Origin: Vibrio sp. FE10
GTDB lineage: Bacteria > Pseudomonadota > Gammaproteobacteria > Enterobacterales > Vibrionaceae
Assembly (NCBI RefSeq): GCF_030297155.1
Contig: NZ_AP028067.1
Location: 1,116,001-1,180,000 of the forward strand
Reading direction: 5' to 3'
DNA length: 64,000 bases
Position numbers and translations under genes: made by a program
In this document: one piece after another, positions 33,806-42,131 of the stretch
How positions within the stretch are numbered: position 1 is the stretch's first letter
How the letters are laid out: every line of letters starts with the position of its first letter
The notes under the pieces: model-generated
Database searches by the model: none
Told to the model about the DNA's origin: nothing
The model's input: only the letters and a program-made list of their open reading frames with translations

Positions 33806-34606
33806 TTAGCTATCATTTTCGGCAATATACATGCCTTTGGCCATCATTTTTGACGGAGTTTCATCACTACTCAAATACAAGATACAGTCTGGGTTATAGT
33901 CTCCATTTTTATGCATTTCCCACTCCGATGCTAACAGCTTTGCCTCGAAGTGATTAAAATTGAGGTTTAACCAGTTTTGCAGTTGCTGAAAGTTGTCAGC
34001 AAACAATTCTCCTTGGTGTTCTTTATGTCCTGTATCAAGAAATATTGGATAGTTTTTATCTGATGCTGCCATCAACGCTTTACGTGCTACACCCAGTAAC
34101 ATTTGACCTGTAAATCTAAACTCATGGTCAACTAAATGATGACGAAGGCCGTATTTAATTCGAATTTTTTTGGAATGAGACCAATATCTATTTTCTAGCA
34201 AATCCAAACGTGTTTCGTAAGTTTTGAGAATTTCAGATTCAACAAAGCCTTTAGTTTCTTCTTTCAGTTGGTCGAAAGTCAGCAACTTTATATTTGTATT
34301 ATTTGCAGCTTCTATAGCACCAATTTGAAACCCGCTACTAGAAACTATAAAAGCTTTATCTACCCCTAAGTCTTCAGCAATGCTTCTTAGTGCAAGTACA
34401 TGTCCCTTGTTTACATTGCGCTTCCAATGTTTAGCTTCGATTATCCATTGTAAATCAATGCCTAGGAATTTAGTTTTTACATACACGTCTACATCATGTT
34501 CGGTTCTTACACCTTTCAAACAAACGTTGGTTTCCGATTCAGCACCGATAGACCTAAAATGCTGGCATATCTGTTCTTGAAATAAATACCATTCTTCTTG
34601 TCGCAT
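33806..34606 (-). CDS. Mrr-like restriction-endonuclease-fold protein
   Basis: This 266-residue protein has a PDDEXK domain at residues about 10-105: Asp38/Asp40 in TEHDVDVYVK, Glu57-Ala-Lys59 in WIIEAKHWKRNV, then KGHVLALRSIAEDLGVDKAFIV. The D-ExK pattern and the order are like the Mrr_cat family of nucleases. The C-terminal 150 residues have no recognised domain. It is the first gene of an operon with the FRG-domain gene. This suggests a nucleic-acid targeting module, but the activity is inferred only. Confidence 0.7.
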   Translation of the reverse strand: MRQEEWYLFQEQICQHFRSIGAESETNVCLKGVRTEHDVDVYVKTKFLGIDLQWIIEAKHWKRNVNKGHVLALRSIAEDLGVDKAFIVSSSGFQIGAIEAANNTNIKLLTFDQLKEETKGFVESEILKTYETRLDLLENRYWSHSKKIRIKYGLRHHLVDHEFRFTGQMLLGVARKALMAASDKNYPIFLDTGHKEHQGELFADNFQQLQNWLNLNFNHFEAKLLASEWEMHKNGDYNPDCILYLSSDETPSKMMAKGMYIAENDS

Positions 34607-34689
34607 TAATTACCTTTATCTCCAAGTTTGACTCTGACGGCTAACGCTTTGCTAAGCGGCAATAAAATAGCTGGCTAAAATTAGCGATG

Positions 34690-34722
34690 AACGAGCAAAA
34701 GCTAGCTGTTTTTTTGTTCGTT
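34690..34722 (-). terminator. Terminator between the 112-residue gene and the Mrr-like gene
   Basis: AACGAGCAAAA pairs with TTTTTGTTCGTT (one G-T/A mismatch) around GCTAGC. It follows the stop of the minus-strand 112-residue gene and precedes the Mrr-like start. Confidence 0.5.
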
Positions 34723-34737
34723 TTAAGCTAACTTTAT

Positions 34738-35076
34738 CTATTCACTTATTTCAATAAGGTAGCTGTGGTTATAAATACTTTTAGGTGACTTACCTTTAAT
34801 TGAGAGTGCCTCTGTCACTTCACTAAAGCTGAAATCCTGCCATCGGGCAGAAACGTCCCAATGTACGCCTTTTCCTTCGAGTTCATCAATTGTGACTTTC
34901 GAATCACTACTCATACGTGAAAAAACAACGTCAGTATTGATATTAAACTTTGTTTGTTTTGAGCCATTTATATAAATACATACATTTAAGTTTTTAGTGA
35001 CTGAGCCATCAGTATCATTAAAGTAAATACCGAAGTGATCACAAGCAACCATAAATTCTGAAAAACTGTTGGACAT
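34738..35076 (-). CDS. Hypothetical 112-residue protein
   Basis: ATG 35076 has an AAGGAAA site; the open frame runs further up but without one. The protein starts MSNSFSEFMVACDHFGIYF and is a small soluble protein with alternating strands; no signal peptide or membrane helix and no recognised family. It lies upstream of the Mrr/FRG pair with a likely terminator between, so membership in that module is uncertain. Confidence 0.6.
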   Translation of the reverse strand: MSNSFSEFMVACDHFGIYFNDTDGSVTKNLNVCIYINGSKQTKFNINTDVVFSRMSSDSKVTIDELEGKGVHWDVSARWQDFSFSEVTEALSIKGKSPKSIYNHSYLIEISE

Positions 35077-35457
35077 AGTTATTTCCTTGATAAAGCGAGC
35101 CGTAAAGGCAACTAACATTCTTAATAACAGGCATTCTTGTTTTTCTGCTTGCCTGACGTCCCACAAACTTATCATAAATAATTAAAAGTTAAGGAAAATA
35201 AATCGCGATGTGCATTCTTTTCTCTCATTAAAACGAGCTAGCGTGTTATCACTCTTTAACAATGCGAATTATCCAGTGATATGAAAAATAAAGACTTGTT
35301 AATGTACTGTTTAGATGCACAGGAAAAGGTCGTAAAGGTGGCAAGTAAATCAGTCATAAACTTATATTAGATTTTGTAGGTAAAACTCACACTCCTAGAT
35401 TCTGTAGAATATTTAATCTAACTCACTTTGTGGGAAATCCGTGTTAGCTCATAACTA

Positions 35458-35641
35458 AATCCCCTCCTAGCCTCCCCTTAATCAGCATCTTCGATCCATT
35501 GTGGTTCGTGAGAAGGGGAGGAACAGAATGCCGATCGTTACATACGCAGTTACACATTCAGCGCCAAAGAAGATTCTCCCCCTCGGTGCAGCTCTAAAGG
35601 GGCTGATGAACTTAACATGAGGGGGAGTTAGAGGGGGAGGG
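35458..35641. repeat. MITE-like palindromic intergenic element
   Basis: The ends pair as CCCCTCCTAGCCTCCCCTTA...ATCAGC against GCTGATGAACTTAACATGAG...GGGGGAGGG, and an inner hairpin CTCCCCTT/AAGGGGAG is nested inside. The 184-bp palindromic organisation without an ORF fits a short non-autonomous element. No clear target duplication was seen. Confidence 0.5.
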
Positions 35642-35711
35642 TGTTCGAAATCAGCCTGACCGCACGGGATATCAACGCTCTCAATTCAGAAAAGCATTAC
35701 GCTTCACCCAA

Positions 35712-35741
35712 AAAAATGGAACGCCCGAGCGTTCCATTTTT
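35712..35741. terminator. Bidirectional terminator
   Basis: AAAAATGGAACGC and GCGTTCCATTTTT form a 13-bp perfect stem around a 4-base loop. It lies just after the stop of the minus-strand 82-residue gene. Confidence 0.88.
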
Positions 35742-35756
35742 CGTATCTGATTTATC

Positions 35757-36005
35757 TTAAACCTGCTCGCTTGGGTGTCCCCACATTAGCTCGCTTGCGT
35801 AAGGGCCAGTGACGCTTGAGGTAGATTCACCTACGCCGTCTAATGCGCCAGGGGTCAGTGCTTTAGCGAACCAGCACTCAAGTGGTGCAAGTGTTCTTAC
35901 TGGTGGAAGCACGTTGTGTGGCGTGTTGTAGCGGTTGCCGTAGTGGAACGGTTCGCCCATCACGAAGATAACGTCAGCGTCGAGTTGTTTCTCGGCTTCT
36001 TCCAT
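35757..36005 (-). CDS. Hypothetical 82-residue protein
   Basis: The protein starts MEEAEKQLDADVIFVMGEPF and runs to a Pro- and Gly-rich C-terminus. No family is recognised. It sits 16 bases after the stop of the pentapeptide-repeat gene, and a strong terminator follows it, so it looks co-transcribed. It may also be the C-terminal remnant of a longer protein, since it begins mid-domain in appearance and has no clear ribosome-binding site. Confidence 0.5.
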   Translation of the reverse strand: MEEAEKQLDADVIFVMGEPFHYGNRYNTPHNVLPPVRTLAPLECWFAKALTPGALDGVGESTSSVTGPYASELMWGHPSEQV

Positions 36006-36021
36006 TAATCGAGTCGCGTGG

Positions 36022-36480
36022 TTATTGCTTACCTAACGAGGCCGCGAAACATTCTTGGTTAGGGTTACGCAGTTTGATGATGGTGTTGCTTGGGTCGACA
36101 CGGTTCAGGACGTTATCGTTCAGATTGGCGTGACTGAAATCGGTACGAAATAGATCCGCGCGATACAGATCGACGTTGAGCATTTGCGCATGACTCATGT
36201 CTGCGTTTCGTAAATCAGCATCACGGAACGTCGCGTTGTTCAGATTCGTGTGGCTGAAATTGGCGTAGGTGATGTCAGCCTCATTCATGTTTGTGCCTGA
36301 TAAATCGGTGCCACTAAGGTTGGCTCGGATTAGGTTGGCACAACGCAGGTCTAGGTTTTGAAGTGCTAGGTGGCTTAGGTCGGCATTACGTAATTGCGCT
36401 CGTTCGCCGCCTTGGTTTTCTAGCCACAGTTTGTGTTGTTCAAGAATAGAATCAAGCTCTTGCTGAGTGTAGGTATTCAT
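36022..36480 (-). CDS. Pentapeptide-repeat protein
   Basis: This 152-residue protein has about 17 tandem A(D/N)LXX repeats between residues 25 and 135, for example LRNADLSHLALQNLDLRC and LRNADMSHAQML. They should form a right-handed beta helix. Some members (Qnr) protect DNA gyrase, but this is shorter than Qnr (about 215) and no specific role can be claimed. It lies upstream of the 82-residue gene. Confidence 0.85.
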   Translation of the reverse strand: MNTYTQQELDSILEQHKLWLENQGGERAQLRNADLSHLALQNLDLRCANLIRANLSGTDLSGTNMNEADITYANFSHTNLNNATFRDADLRNADMSHAQMLNVDLYRADLFRTDFSHANLNDNVLNRVDPSNTIIKLRNPNQECFAASLGKQ

Positions 36481-36499
36481 AATTCACACCACCATTTTC

Positions 36500-36530
36500 A
36501 AAAGGGATACTGATATTGGGTATCCCTTTG
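36500..36530 (-). terminator. Terminator after the ArsR-family gene
   Basis: AAAGGGATAC and GTATCCCTTT form a 10-bp stem with a 9-base loop; on the minus strand TTTTGAAAA follows. Confidence 0.7.
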
Positions 36531-36597
36531 TTTCGTCTCTCGCTGTCTCGTCTTTTGTTATCGTGCTTCTATCTATTGAGCTTCTTTCTGTAGAGAG

Positions 36598-36990
36598 CTA
36601 GCTAATCTTGCTGTGCCATATTTCGCTGTCTGGGCCGACAACGCATTCGCCATCAACTCGCATTGATAAACGAATCAGGCAGCGTTTGACCACTTCTTTA
36701 AAATCGTCTTCAGGCAAGTGTCTTACTGAATCAACCAAGGCTTTGCAGTGCGGAGCGGTTTGCTCTTTTAAGGTGTAGAACACCCACTTGCCTTTCTTCT
36801 CATGGTTGAGCAGGCCAGCTTTGTAGAGCATTTTTAGATTACGAGACACGTTGTATTGAGTTTCACCAATGATGTCCATTGCTTCAGCCACAGCCATGCA
36901 TTCATCCACATGCAGGAACAACCAGAACAATCGCAGTCGATTGGGTTCTGATAAGGCTTTTAGCGAATCAATGTATTTTTCATCCATCAT
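36598..36990 (-). CDS. ArsR-family transcriptional regulator
   Basis: This 130-residue protein has the winged helix LSEPNRLRLFWLFLHVDECM and ETQYNVSRNLKMLYKAGLLN for DNA reading. The CysCMAVA region (Asp-Glu-Cys-Met at about residue 29) is near the metal-site helix of the SmtB/ArsR class, so a metal or metalloid signal is likely. ATG 36990 has AAGGG upstream. It follows the permease on the same strand with 76 bases between, so it is probably the second gene of a self-regulated efflux operon. Confidence 0.88.
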   Translation of the reverse strand: MMDEKYIDSLKALSEPNRLRLFWLFLHVDECMAVAEAMDIIGETQYNVSRNLKMLYKAGLLNHEKKGKWVFYTLKEQTAPHCKALVDSVRHLPEDDFKEVVKRCLIRLSMRVDGECVVGPDSEIWHSKIS

Positions 36991-37066
36991 GGTTTTACCC
37001 TTCCAACTGAGTAGCGCCACTCTTTATGAGCGGCGCGAAGTTTTATTTTGTTCTGAGTAACCGATT

Positions 37067-38002
37067 TTACACAACGTATTGGAAGATAGCGCCACCAATG
37101 ATGGCTGTCGTTAAGACGATTCCTACAAACGCGATTACGGCTTTTCTTTTTAGAACTGCAGATACTAGCGCGATTTCAGGCAAACTGGCACCTGTACCGC
37201 CAATAATAAGTGCTAATGCCGCGCCTAAGCCCATTCCTTTAGCAATTAACACGTTAAGTAGCGGAATTGCCATCTCGATACGTAGGTAAAGCGGGATACC
37301 AATCAATGAAGCGACCACGATAGATTGGAAGCTGTCACCACCTACGTATTTCTCTACTAAGTCTGCTGGCAAGTAAGCTGCCGAGAATCCACTGATCGCC
37401 GCACCCAATAGTACATACGGGATGATTCGCTTGAACAAAGCCCAAGCTCCGCCCATTGCATTACGCATTCTCGATGCTGAAGAAGGAGCCGCGCCACAAG
37501 TGTTGCCCGTGTTTTTGCTATTACTTGAACCTGAGCAGCCTTTGCCTTTGGTGTCTTCAAGCTCAGCACCACGTTTGATCTCGTTTCTCCAAGGAGATTT
37601 AGAAATCAAGTAACCACCAAGAACCGCAGCGGTAAAGGTCACCAAGAAGTACACCACGGTGATCTTCAATCCGAACGCGGCGTACACCATCGCCAATACG
37701 ATGAAGTTACACAATGGCGCTGAGATGATGAAGCTCATCACAGTACCTAATGATGCACCCATCGACGCCATTGCCATGGTTACCGGAACCACGGCTGCGC
37801 TACAAAATGGGGTCAACATTCCGAACAATGCGCCCAACAAGGTTCCCCATTTATCGTGTTTGGTCAGCGTCGCTTGGAGTTTATCTTGAGGGATATACTC
37901 TCGCATGATGCCAGTCAAAACCGACACAATAGCGATGATAACGACCAGACCTTTGGCCACATAAAAGAACTCATTTAACGCAATAACTAATTTAGCATCC
38001 AC
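37067..38002 (-). CDS. SO_0444/YraQ-type permease
   Basis: This 311-residue inner-membrane protein has about eight membrane helices. GMLTPFCSAAVVPVTMAMAS and SAPLCNFIVLAMVYAAFGL match the two conserved Cys-containing helices of this permease family, linked to Cu/Zn or arsenic-type efflux. A Cys-containing cytosolic loop (KGCSGSSNSKNTGNTCGAA, about residues 145-165) may bind metal. GTG 38002 has an AGAG site; a longer frame reaches 38056 but would begin inside the long palindrome that is likely the operator. The downstream ArsR gene and the palindrome suggest metal-controlled export. Confidence 0.8.
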   Translation of the reverse strand: MDAKLVIALNEFFYVAKGLVVIIAIVSVLTGIMREYIPQDKLQATLTKHDKWGTLLGALFGMLTPFCSAAVVPVTMAMASMGASLGTVMSFIISAPLCNFIVLAMVYAAFGLKITVVYFLVTFTAAVLGGYLISKSPWRNEIKRGAELEDTKGKGCSGSSNSKNTGNTCGAAPSSASRMRNAMGGAWALFKRIIPYVLLGAAISGFSAAYLPADLVEKYVGGDSFQSIVVASLIGIPLYLRIEMAIPLLNVLIAKGMGLGAALALIIGGTGASLPEIALVSAVLKRKAVIAFVGIVLTTAIIGGAIFQYVV

Positions 38003-38433
38003 AATTGGAATCTCTAGCAAGTGAAAAGAGGCTGAATCATATACACACATGCACAATCGTGCAAGTGTGTATATTCAAGTTGATTGAAAATAGACTAGGT
38101 TAAGCGTGCTTGTGGCTTATGGTTTTCTTCAGGGGTAATTGTGTCTTTAAGAGTTTTAACTTCTAAAAATCAATAGCTTAAATTCTTCATGCGAGGCGAG
38201 ATATAGATGATGAAAGTAAGACAAATTATTTGAAAAATAATAATGAGACAGTGGGGATGTATGGGTTATTACGGGCATTACATTCTGTGAATGCGAGGCA
38301 AGCACAGAATATAACGTCGAGTATCACCGGGCAGGATCGACACTAGAATACATACTGAGTAGCAGGAAGTAGCGTAGGATAGTTAAGCGCTACGCTCGAT
38401 TTAACTCAGTACGATTTTATTGAGTTGGATGTT
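38003..38433. promoter_or_regulatory. Upstream region of the permease-arsR operon
   Basis: This 431-base gap holds the long palindrome at 38040-38073, an 8-bp inverted repeat ATTCTGTG/CACAGAAT (38282-38310), and a weak hairpin AACTCA/TGAGTT (38403-38426) after the rhodanese gene. No gene is supported. Confidence 0.5.
38040..38073. promoter_or_regulatory. 34-bp palindromic operator
   Basis: TATACACACATGCAC and GTGCAAGTGTGTATA are 15-base arms (14 of 15 pair) around AATC. It lies about 40-70 bases before the permease GTG and is longer than usual ArsR sites. The neighbouring ArsR protein is the natural candidate ligand. Confidence 0.7.
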
Positions 38434-38859
38434 TTATTTAGTTGGCATTTCAATGTCACCTGATTGCTCCGCCCAAGCAGCAAAGCCACCTGCGAGGTTT
38501 TTAACGGGTTTTAACCCCATCTCCGCGGCCATCTTGGCAGCGTAAAGAGAACGCAAACCGTGGGCACAATAGAACACGTAGGTTTTGTCTTGGTTGAATA
38601 CTTTATTGTGTGCGGGGCATTCTGGATCAATCAAGAATTCCAGCATGCCTCTTGGGCAAGTAAAAGCGCCGGGAATAATGCCAAGCTTGTTTCTTTCTTC
38701 GGCTTCTCTCACATCGACAAACACGTAGTCATCAAGTGTGTTTTGCTTGTCGTCGCTACCATTGAATAGCGCTTTTGCTTCTTCTACCGACATATCTTCA
38801 ACGACTTGGTAGGCTTCTTCTTTTAGGGCTTTAATGCCTTTAGTAATGGTTTGTGCCAT
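38434..38859 (-). CDS. Rhodanese-like sulfurtransferase
   Basis: This 141-residue single-domain rhodanese has DYVFVDVREAEERNKLG and the active-site loop YCAHGLRS with the catalytic Cys at about residue 105. It carries sulfane sulfur as a persulfide. ATG 38859 has a GAGAGG site. It lies 74 bases downstream of a CoA-disulfide-reductase-like gene on the same strand, a pairing known for polysulfide or persulfide handling. Confidence 0.9.
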   Translation of the reverse strand: MAQTITKGIKALKEEAYQVVEDMSVEEAKALFNGSDDKQNTLDDYVFVDVREAEERNKLGIIPGAFTCPRGMLEFLIDPECPAHNKVFNQDKTYVFYCAHGLRSLYAAKMAAEMGLKPVKNLAGGFAAWAEQSGDIEMPTK

Positions 38860-38933
38860 GGTTTCCTCTCTCATTAAATTGGGTGATGGTGATGGTGATT
38901 AAATTAAGTGCATTTTATTAAGTTAGATGACGG

Positions 38934-40382
38934 TTATTTCGCAACATTGCCCGCCACATTCAGCGCGTCCCATGTTCGTGCAAAAGGAGGCGCGTAGCTG
39001 AAATCAAGGTAACCCAATTGTTGAGTCGTCATGCCTGCAGTAATCGCAACGCCTAATGCATTTAGCCGACCTACCGCGCCTTTCTTGCCGACAATTTCTC
39101 CACCTAAAAGGCGTTTAGATTCAGGGTCGTAAGCAAGTTTTATCTTGATGTCTTCTTGGCCGGGATAATAATCCGTTTGGTTCTTGTCATTAATGACAGA
39201 GGTACTGGTTGGCACTGCATATTGGTTTGCCATCCAATGAGAAATGCCCGTGCTAGCAAGCTCGTAATCAAGTACTTTCAAAGACGATGAACCTAAGAAA
39301 CCATCGAGGAAGGTCTCTTTGCCTGCTAATCTGTCGGCCATCATTCGAGCCTGTTTATTGGCCGTGGTGGCAAGTGGCAAATACACGGGCTGATCGAGCG
39401 CTAAGTGATGAACCGTCGCGCAGTCACCTACGGCGTAAATATTCGCTACGGGTGTCGCCCCAAACTTATCGACTAACAAAGCGCCGTTAGGGAGCTTTGG
39501 TAGATCAAACAATTCGGTATTGGGTTTGAAGCCAAGCGCCAGAATTACGATGTCGGCTTGAATCGTGGTGTATTCAGGTTCCGCCGTATGGCTAGTGGCT
39601 TCGTTGGTGTAATTGGTCGCGGATTGAGTTTTGCTCACCGTAAGCAGATAACTCGTTTTCTCATTATTTCCTTCGCCGCTGTCTTTTGAAGCAAAACGCT
39701 CGATGTGTTCGACTTGGGTATTGGTCAGCAGGCTGGTTCCTGTGTCACGAATGGCATCTTCGACGTCGGAGATCATCTCTGGGCTGAATTGGCGGTTCAT
39801 GATGTGCGCTTCGCGCTCAATAATGGTGACGTCTTTTCCTAAGTCATGTGCCGCATCGAACATCTCTAATCCAATAAAACCTGCACCAATGATTGCAACG
39901 CGAGGTTTATCTACTGCGAGCATGGCTTGTTTCACGGCAACGCCATCTTCCATGCTAGTGAGTGTGTAAACATGTTCGGTGTTATTCGAATCAGCACGTT
40001 CATGATTACCCACACGGAAAGAGGTCGCGAAGTCTGGAATTAAAGGGCGCGCACCTGTTGCAATGATTAACTTATCAAATGGAATATCTTGTGATTCGCC
40101 TTGCGTGTTGACTGTGATGATTTGCTGAGCAGCGCCCACAGCGACAACCTCAGTATTGATGCGAACATCGAGTCCGGAATCGATGGCTTGTTGCGGCGTG
40201 CGAGAGATCATGCGATCTGTATTTGGGAACTTGTCGCCAACAAAGTAGGGCAAGCCACACGCACCAAATGAAAGGTAGCTGCGTTTTTCAATCACGATAA
40301 CGTCATCTGTAGGTTGGTTTCTTTTGTACTTGGCAGCAAAGCTCATACCTGCGGCACTGCCACCTAAAATTACGATTCTCAT
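38934..40382 (-). CDS. CoA-disulfide-reductase-like FAD/NAD(P)H oxidoreductase
   Basis: This 482-residue flavoprotein starts RIVILGGSAAGMSFAAKYKR (FAD site) and has YLSFGACGLPYFVG with the redox Cys at about residue 42, IIGAGFIGLEMFDAAHDLG for NAD(P)H, and VGDCATVHH. These fit the single-Cys group of CoA-disulfide reductases, NADH oxidases and persulfide reductases. An insert of about 20 residues (TVSKTQSATNYTNEATSH, about 265-285) is unusual. It lies upstream of the rhodanese gene and downstream of a cystine-type symporter, which suggests low-molecular-weight thiol and polysulfide metabolism. Confidence 0.88.
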   Translation of the reverse strand: MRIVILGGSAAGMSFAAKYKRNQPTDDVIVIEKRSYLSFGACGLPYFVGDKFPNTDRMISRTPQQAIDSGLDVRINTEVVAVGAAQQIITVNTQGESQDIPFDKLIIATGARPLIPDFATSFRVGNHERADSNNTEHVYTLTSMEDGVAVKQAMLAVDKPRVAIIGAGFIGLEMFDAAHDLGKDVTIIEREAHIMNRQFSPEMISDVEDAIRDTGTSLLTNTQVEHIERFASKDSGEGNNEKTSYLLTVSKTQSATNYTNEATSHTAEPEYTTIQADIVILALGFKPNTELFDLPKLPNGALLVDKFGATPVANIYAVGDCATVHHLALDQPVYLPLATTANKQARMMADRLAGKETFLDGFLGSSSLKVLDYELASTGISHWMANQYAVPTSTSVINDKNQTDYYPGQEDIKIKLAYDPESKRLLGGEIVGKKGAVGRLNALGVAITAGMTTQQLGYLDFSYAPPFARTWDALNVAGNVAK

Positions 40383-40462
40383 AGTGGTACTTCTCTTATA
40401 AGGGCGCGGCATTCGCACCCAGTGTTGATTTGGATGAATTTGAATAACTTGAGTGATTTGTT

Positions 40463-41872
40463 TTAAGCCGGAATCTCGTTGTTGGTTGTATTCGACGGGG
40501 ATTGTACTTTGTACTGTTCTGTATTTAATGAACCGTTAGTTTTGGCAGTCAGCACGCCAGATAACATCGAACCTGAGATGTTGAGAGCGGTACGCGCCAT
40601 ATCAATCAAGGCTTCAATCGAGACCAGTATCGCGACAATTGTGATGTCTAGTCCCATGATGGTTAGCACGGCAACCGCTGCGAAGGTTGCGCCGCCACCG
40701 ACGCCTGCAATACCGAATGAAGCAATAGCAATCACGGCGATAAGTTGCAGAACAAAGCTAAGGTCAATTGGGATACCCATTACTTGCGCTGCCATGATGG
40801 CGAGCATTGCTGGGTAAATACCGGCACAACCGTTTTGGCCAATACTGGTACCGAATGTCGCCGACATATTGGCTGTTTCTTCATCCACACCAAGGCGTTG
40901 AGTTTGTGTTTCTACGTTTAGTGGAATGGCGGCCATGCTTGAGCGAGAACCGAAGCCGAAGACCAATACAGGCCAAGATTTTTTCGCGAATATCTTCGGA
41001 GACAAACCAAATAAGCTTACAAGCACAAGGTGAACAACAAACATCACTGCGATTGCTGCGTAGCTTGCGATAACGAATCGCCCCATTTCTGAGAGTGCGA
41101 ATAAATCGTTGTTCATCATGAATTTGGTCATCAAAGCGAACACTCCATAAGGGGTAAGCTTTAATATTTCTCGCACCATTGATAGCACGACTTCTTTCGC
41201 TGCATTGATGAAATCAACAAAACTTTGTACTTTTTCTGGCTTACGCTTTTTCACTTGTAGGATGCTAAAACCAAGGAACATACCGAATAGAACCGTCGAC
41301 AGTGTTGAAGTTCTTTCTGCACCCGTAAGCATTTCAAAAATATTGGCTGGGATGATAGACAACACCAAGCTAGTAAAGGTGTTGTTAGACATCAGTTCTT
41401 GAGTCGAAAGCAAGCTGTCACTGCGCGCTTCAATGGCGGTGTTAGTCCCCATTGCAGAAACCAAGCTGTTCGCGTCGATATTGAATACGTAGATACTCGC
41501 AATACCGATGATCGCCGAGATAGCCACTGTGAAAATCAACACACCGATGACTTTCGGTGCGATTTTCGAGAGGGCGCTGGTGCCTTCTACGTTCATGATG
41601 GAAGCTGTCATCGCAACAAACACCAGTGGAATCACTATCATCTGCAGTAGCTTGACGTAGCCATTTCCGAACAGAGAAATTAACTCAGAGAACTGTAGGC
41701 CAACCGCGCTGTTTGTTCCGAGTGCTATTTGGATAATGCCACCAAAAAGAAGGCCGCCAGCCAGTGCGCTAAGCACACGGAAGTTGAAGCTTTTCTTCTG
41801 CTTTTTAAAGCGAGATAACACGACGTAAAAGCCGAGAAAAATTGCACCCAGTGCCAGTAAGGTAAAGCTCAT
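40463..41872 (-). CDS. L-cystine-type sodium/proton symporter (TcyP-like)
   Basis: This 469-residue dicarboxylate/amino-acid:cation symporter family (GltP fold) protein has eight helices and two re-entrant loops, with GSRSSMAAIPLNVETQTQRLGV (hairpin loop 1) and SIGQNGCAGIYPAMLAIMAA (TM7 region). Its length and N-terminus match the TcyP/YdjN cystine group rather than glutamate carriers. AGGAG precedes the ATG. It is upstream of the CoADR-like and rhodanese genes on the same strand (80 bases to the next gene), so cystine uptake feeding sulfur metabolism is plausible. Confidence 0.82.
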   Translation of the reverse strand: MSFTLLALGAIFLGFYVVLSRFKKQKKSFNFRVLSALAGGLLFGGIIQIALGTNSAVGLQFSELISLFGNGYVKLLQMIVIPLVFVAMTASIMNVEGTSALSKIAPKVIGVLIFTVAISAIIGIASIYVFNIDANSLVSAMGTNTAIEARSDSLLSTQELMSNNTFTSLVLSIIPANIFEMLTGAERTSTLSTVLFGMFLGFSILQVKKRKPEKVQSFVDFINAAKEVVLSMVREILKLTPYGVFALMTKFMMNNDLFALSEMGRFVIASYAAIAVMFVVHLVLVSLFGLSPKIFAKKSWPVLVFGFGSRSSMAAIPLNVETQTQRLGVDEETANMSATFGTSIGQNGCAGIYPAMLAIMAAQVMGIPIDLSFVLQLIAVIAIASFGIAGVGGGATFAAVAVLTIMGLDITIVAILVSIEALIDMARTALNISGSMLSGVLTAKTNGSLNTEQYKVQSPSNTTNNEIPA

Positions 41873-42050
41873 TTTAAGCTCCTAAATCTACATCTAATAA
41901 AGTCACTGGAGCGAGGCGAGAAACGTGTGTGAGGTGGTGTTTTACCAAAGGAGCACACAGTTTGAAGCGTTGTCCAGTGAAGGAATATCTGTAAGACGAA
42001 GCTTGATAAAAAAAGACGGTAAAAAATCTCAATTAATTTTCAAATAAGAA

Positions 42051-42084
42051 AACGGTGCTATGACGAATCCGCCATAGCACCGTT
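42051..42084 (-). terminator. Terminator after the amidohydrolase
   Basis: AACGGTGCTATG and CATAGCACCGTT form a perfect 12-bp stem with a 10-base loop; on the minus strand TTTTC follows. It lies 48 bases after the stop of the amidohydrolase. Confidence 0.88.
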
Positions 42085-42131
42085 GTTTGTTCTGATCTTT
42101 AGGTTGTTTGTTCTAATTTTTAGGCTTTTGA

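Larger units (their letters stand above)
35077..35756. other. Long gene-free stretch
   Basis: This 680-base stretch has no supported gene. It holds AT-rich sequence (35180-35450), a MITE-like palindromic repeat (35458-35641) and a bidirectional terminator (35712-35741). Confidence 0.6.

Noticed and set aside
34620..34690. Possible attC site upstream of the Mrr-like gene
   Set aside because: The GGCTAACGCTTTGC bases resemble part of an attC site, but no matching partner core was found.
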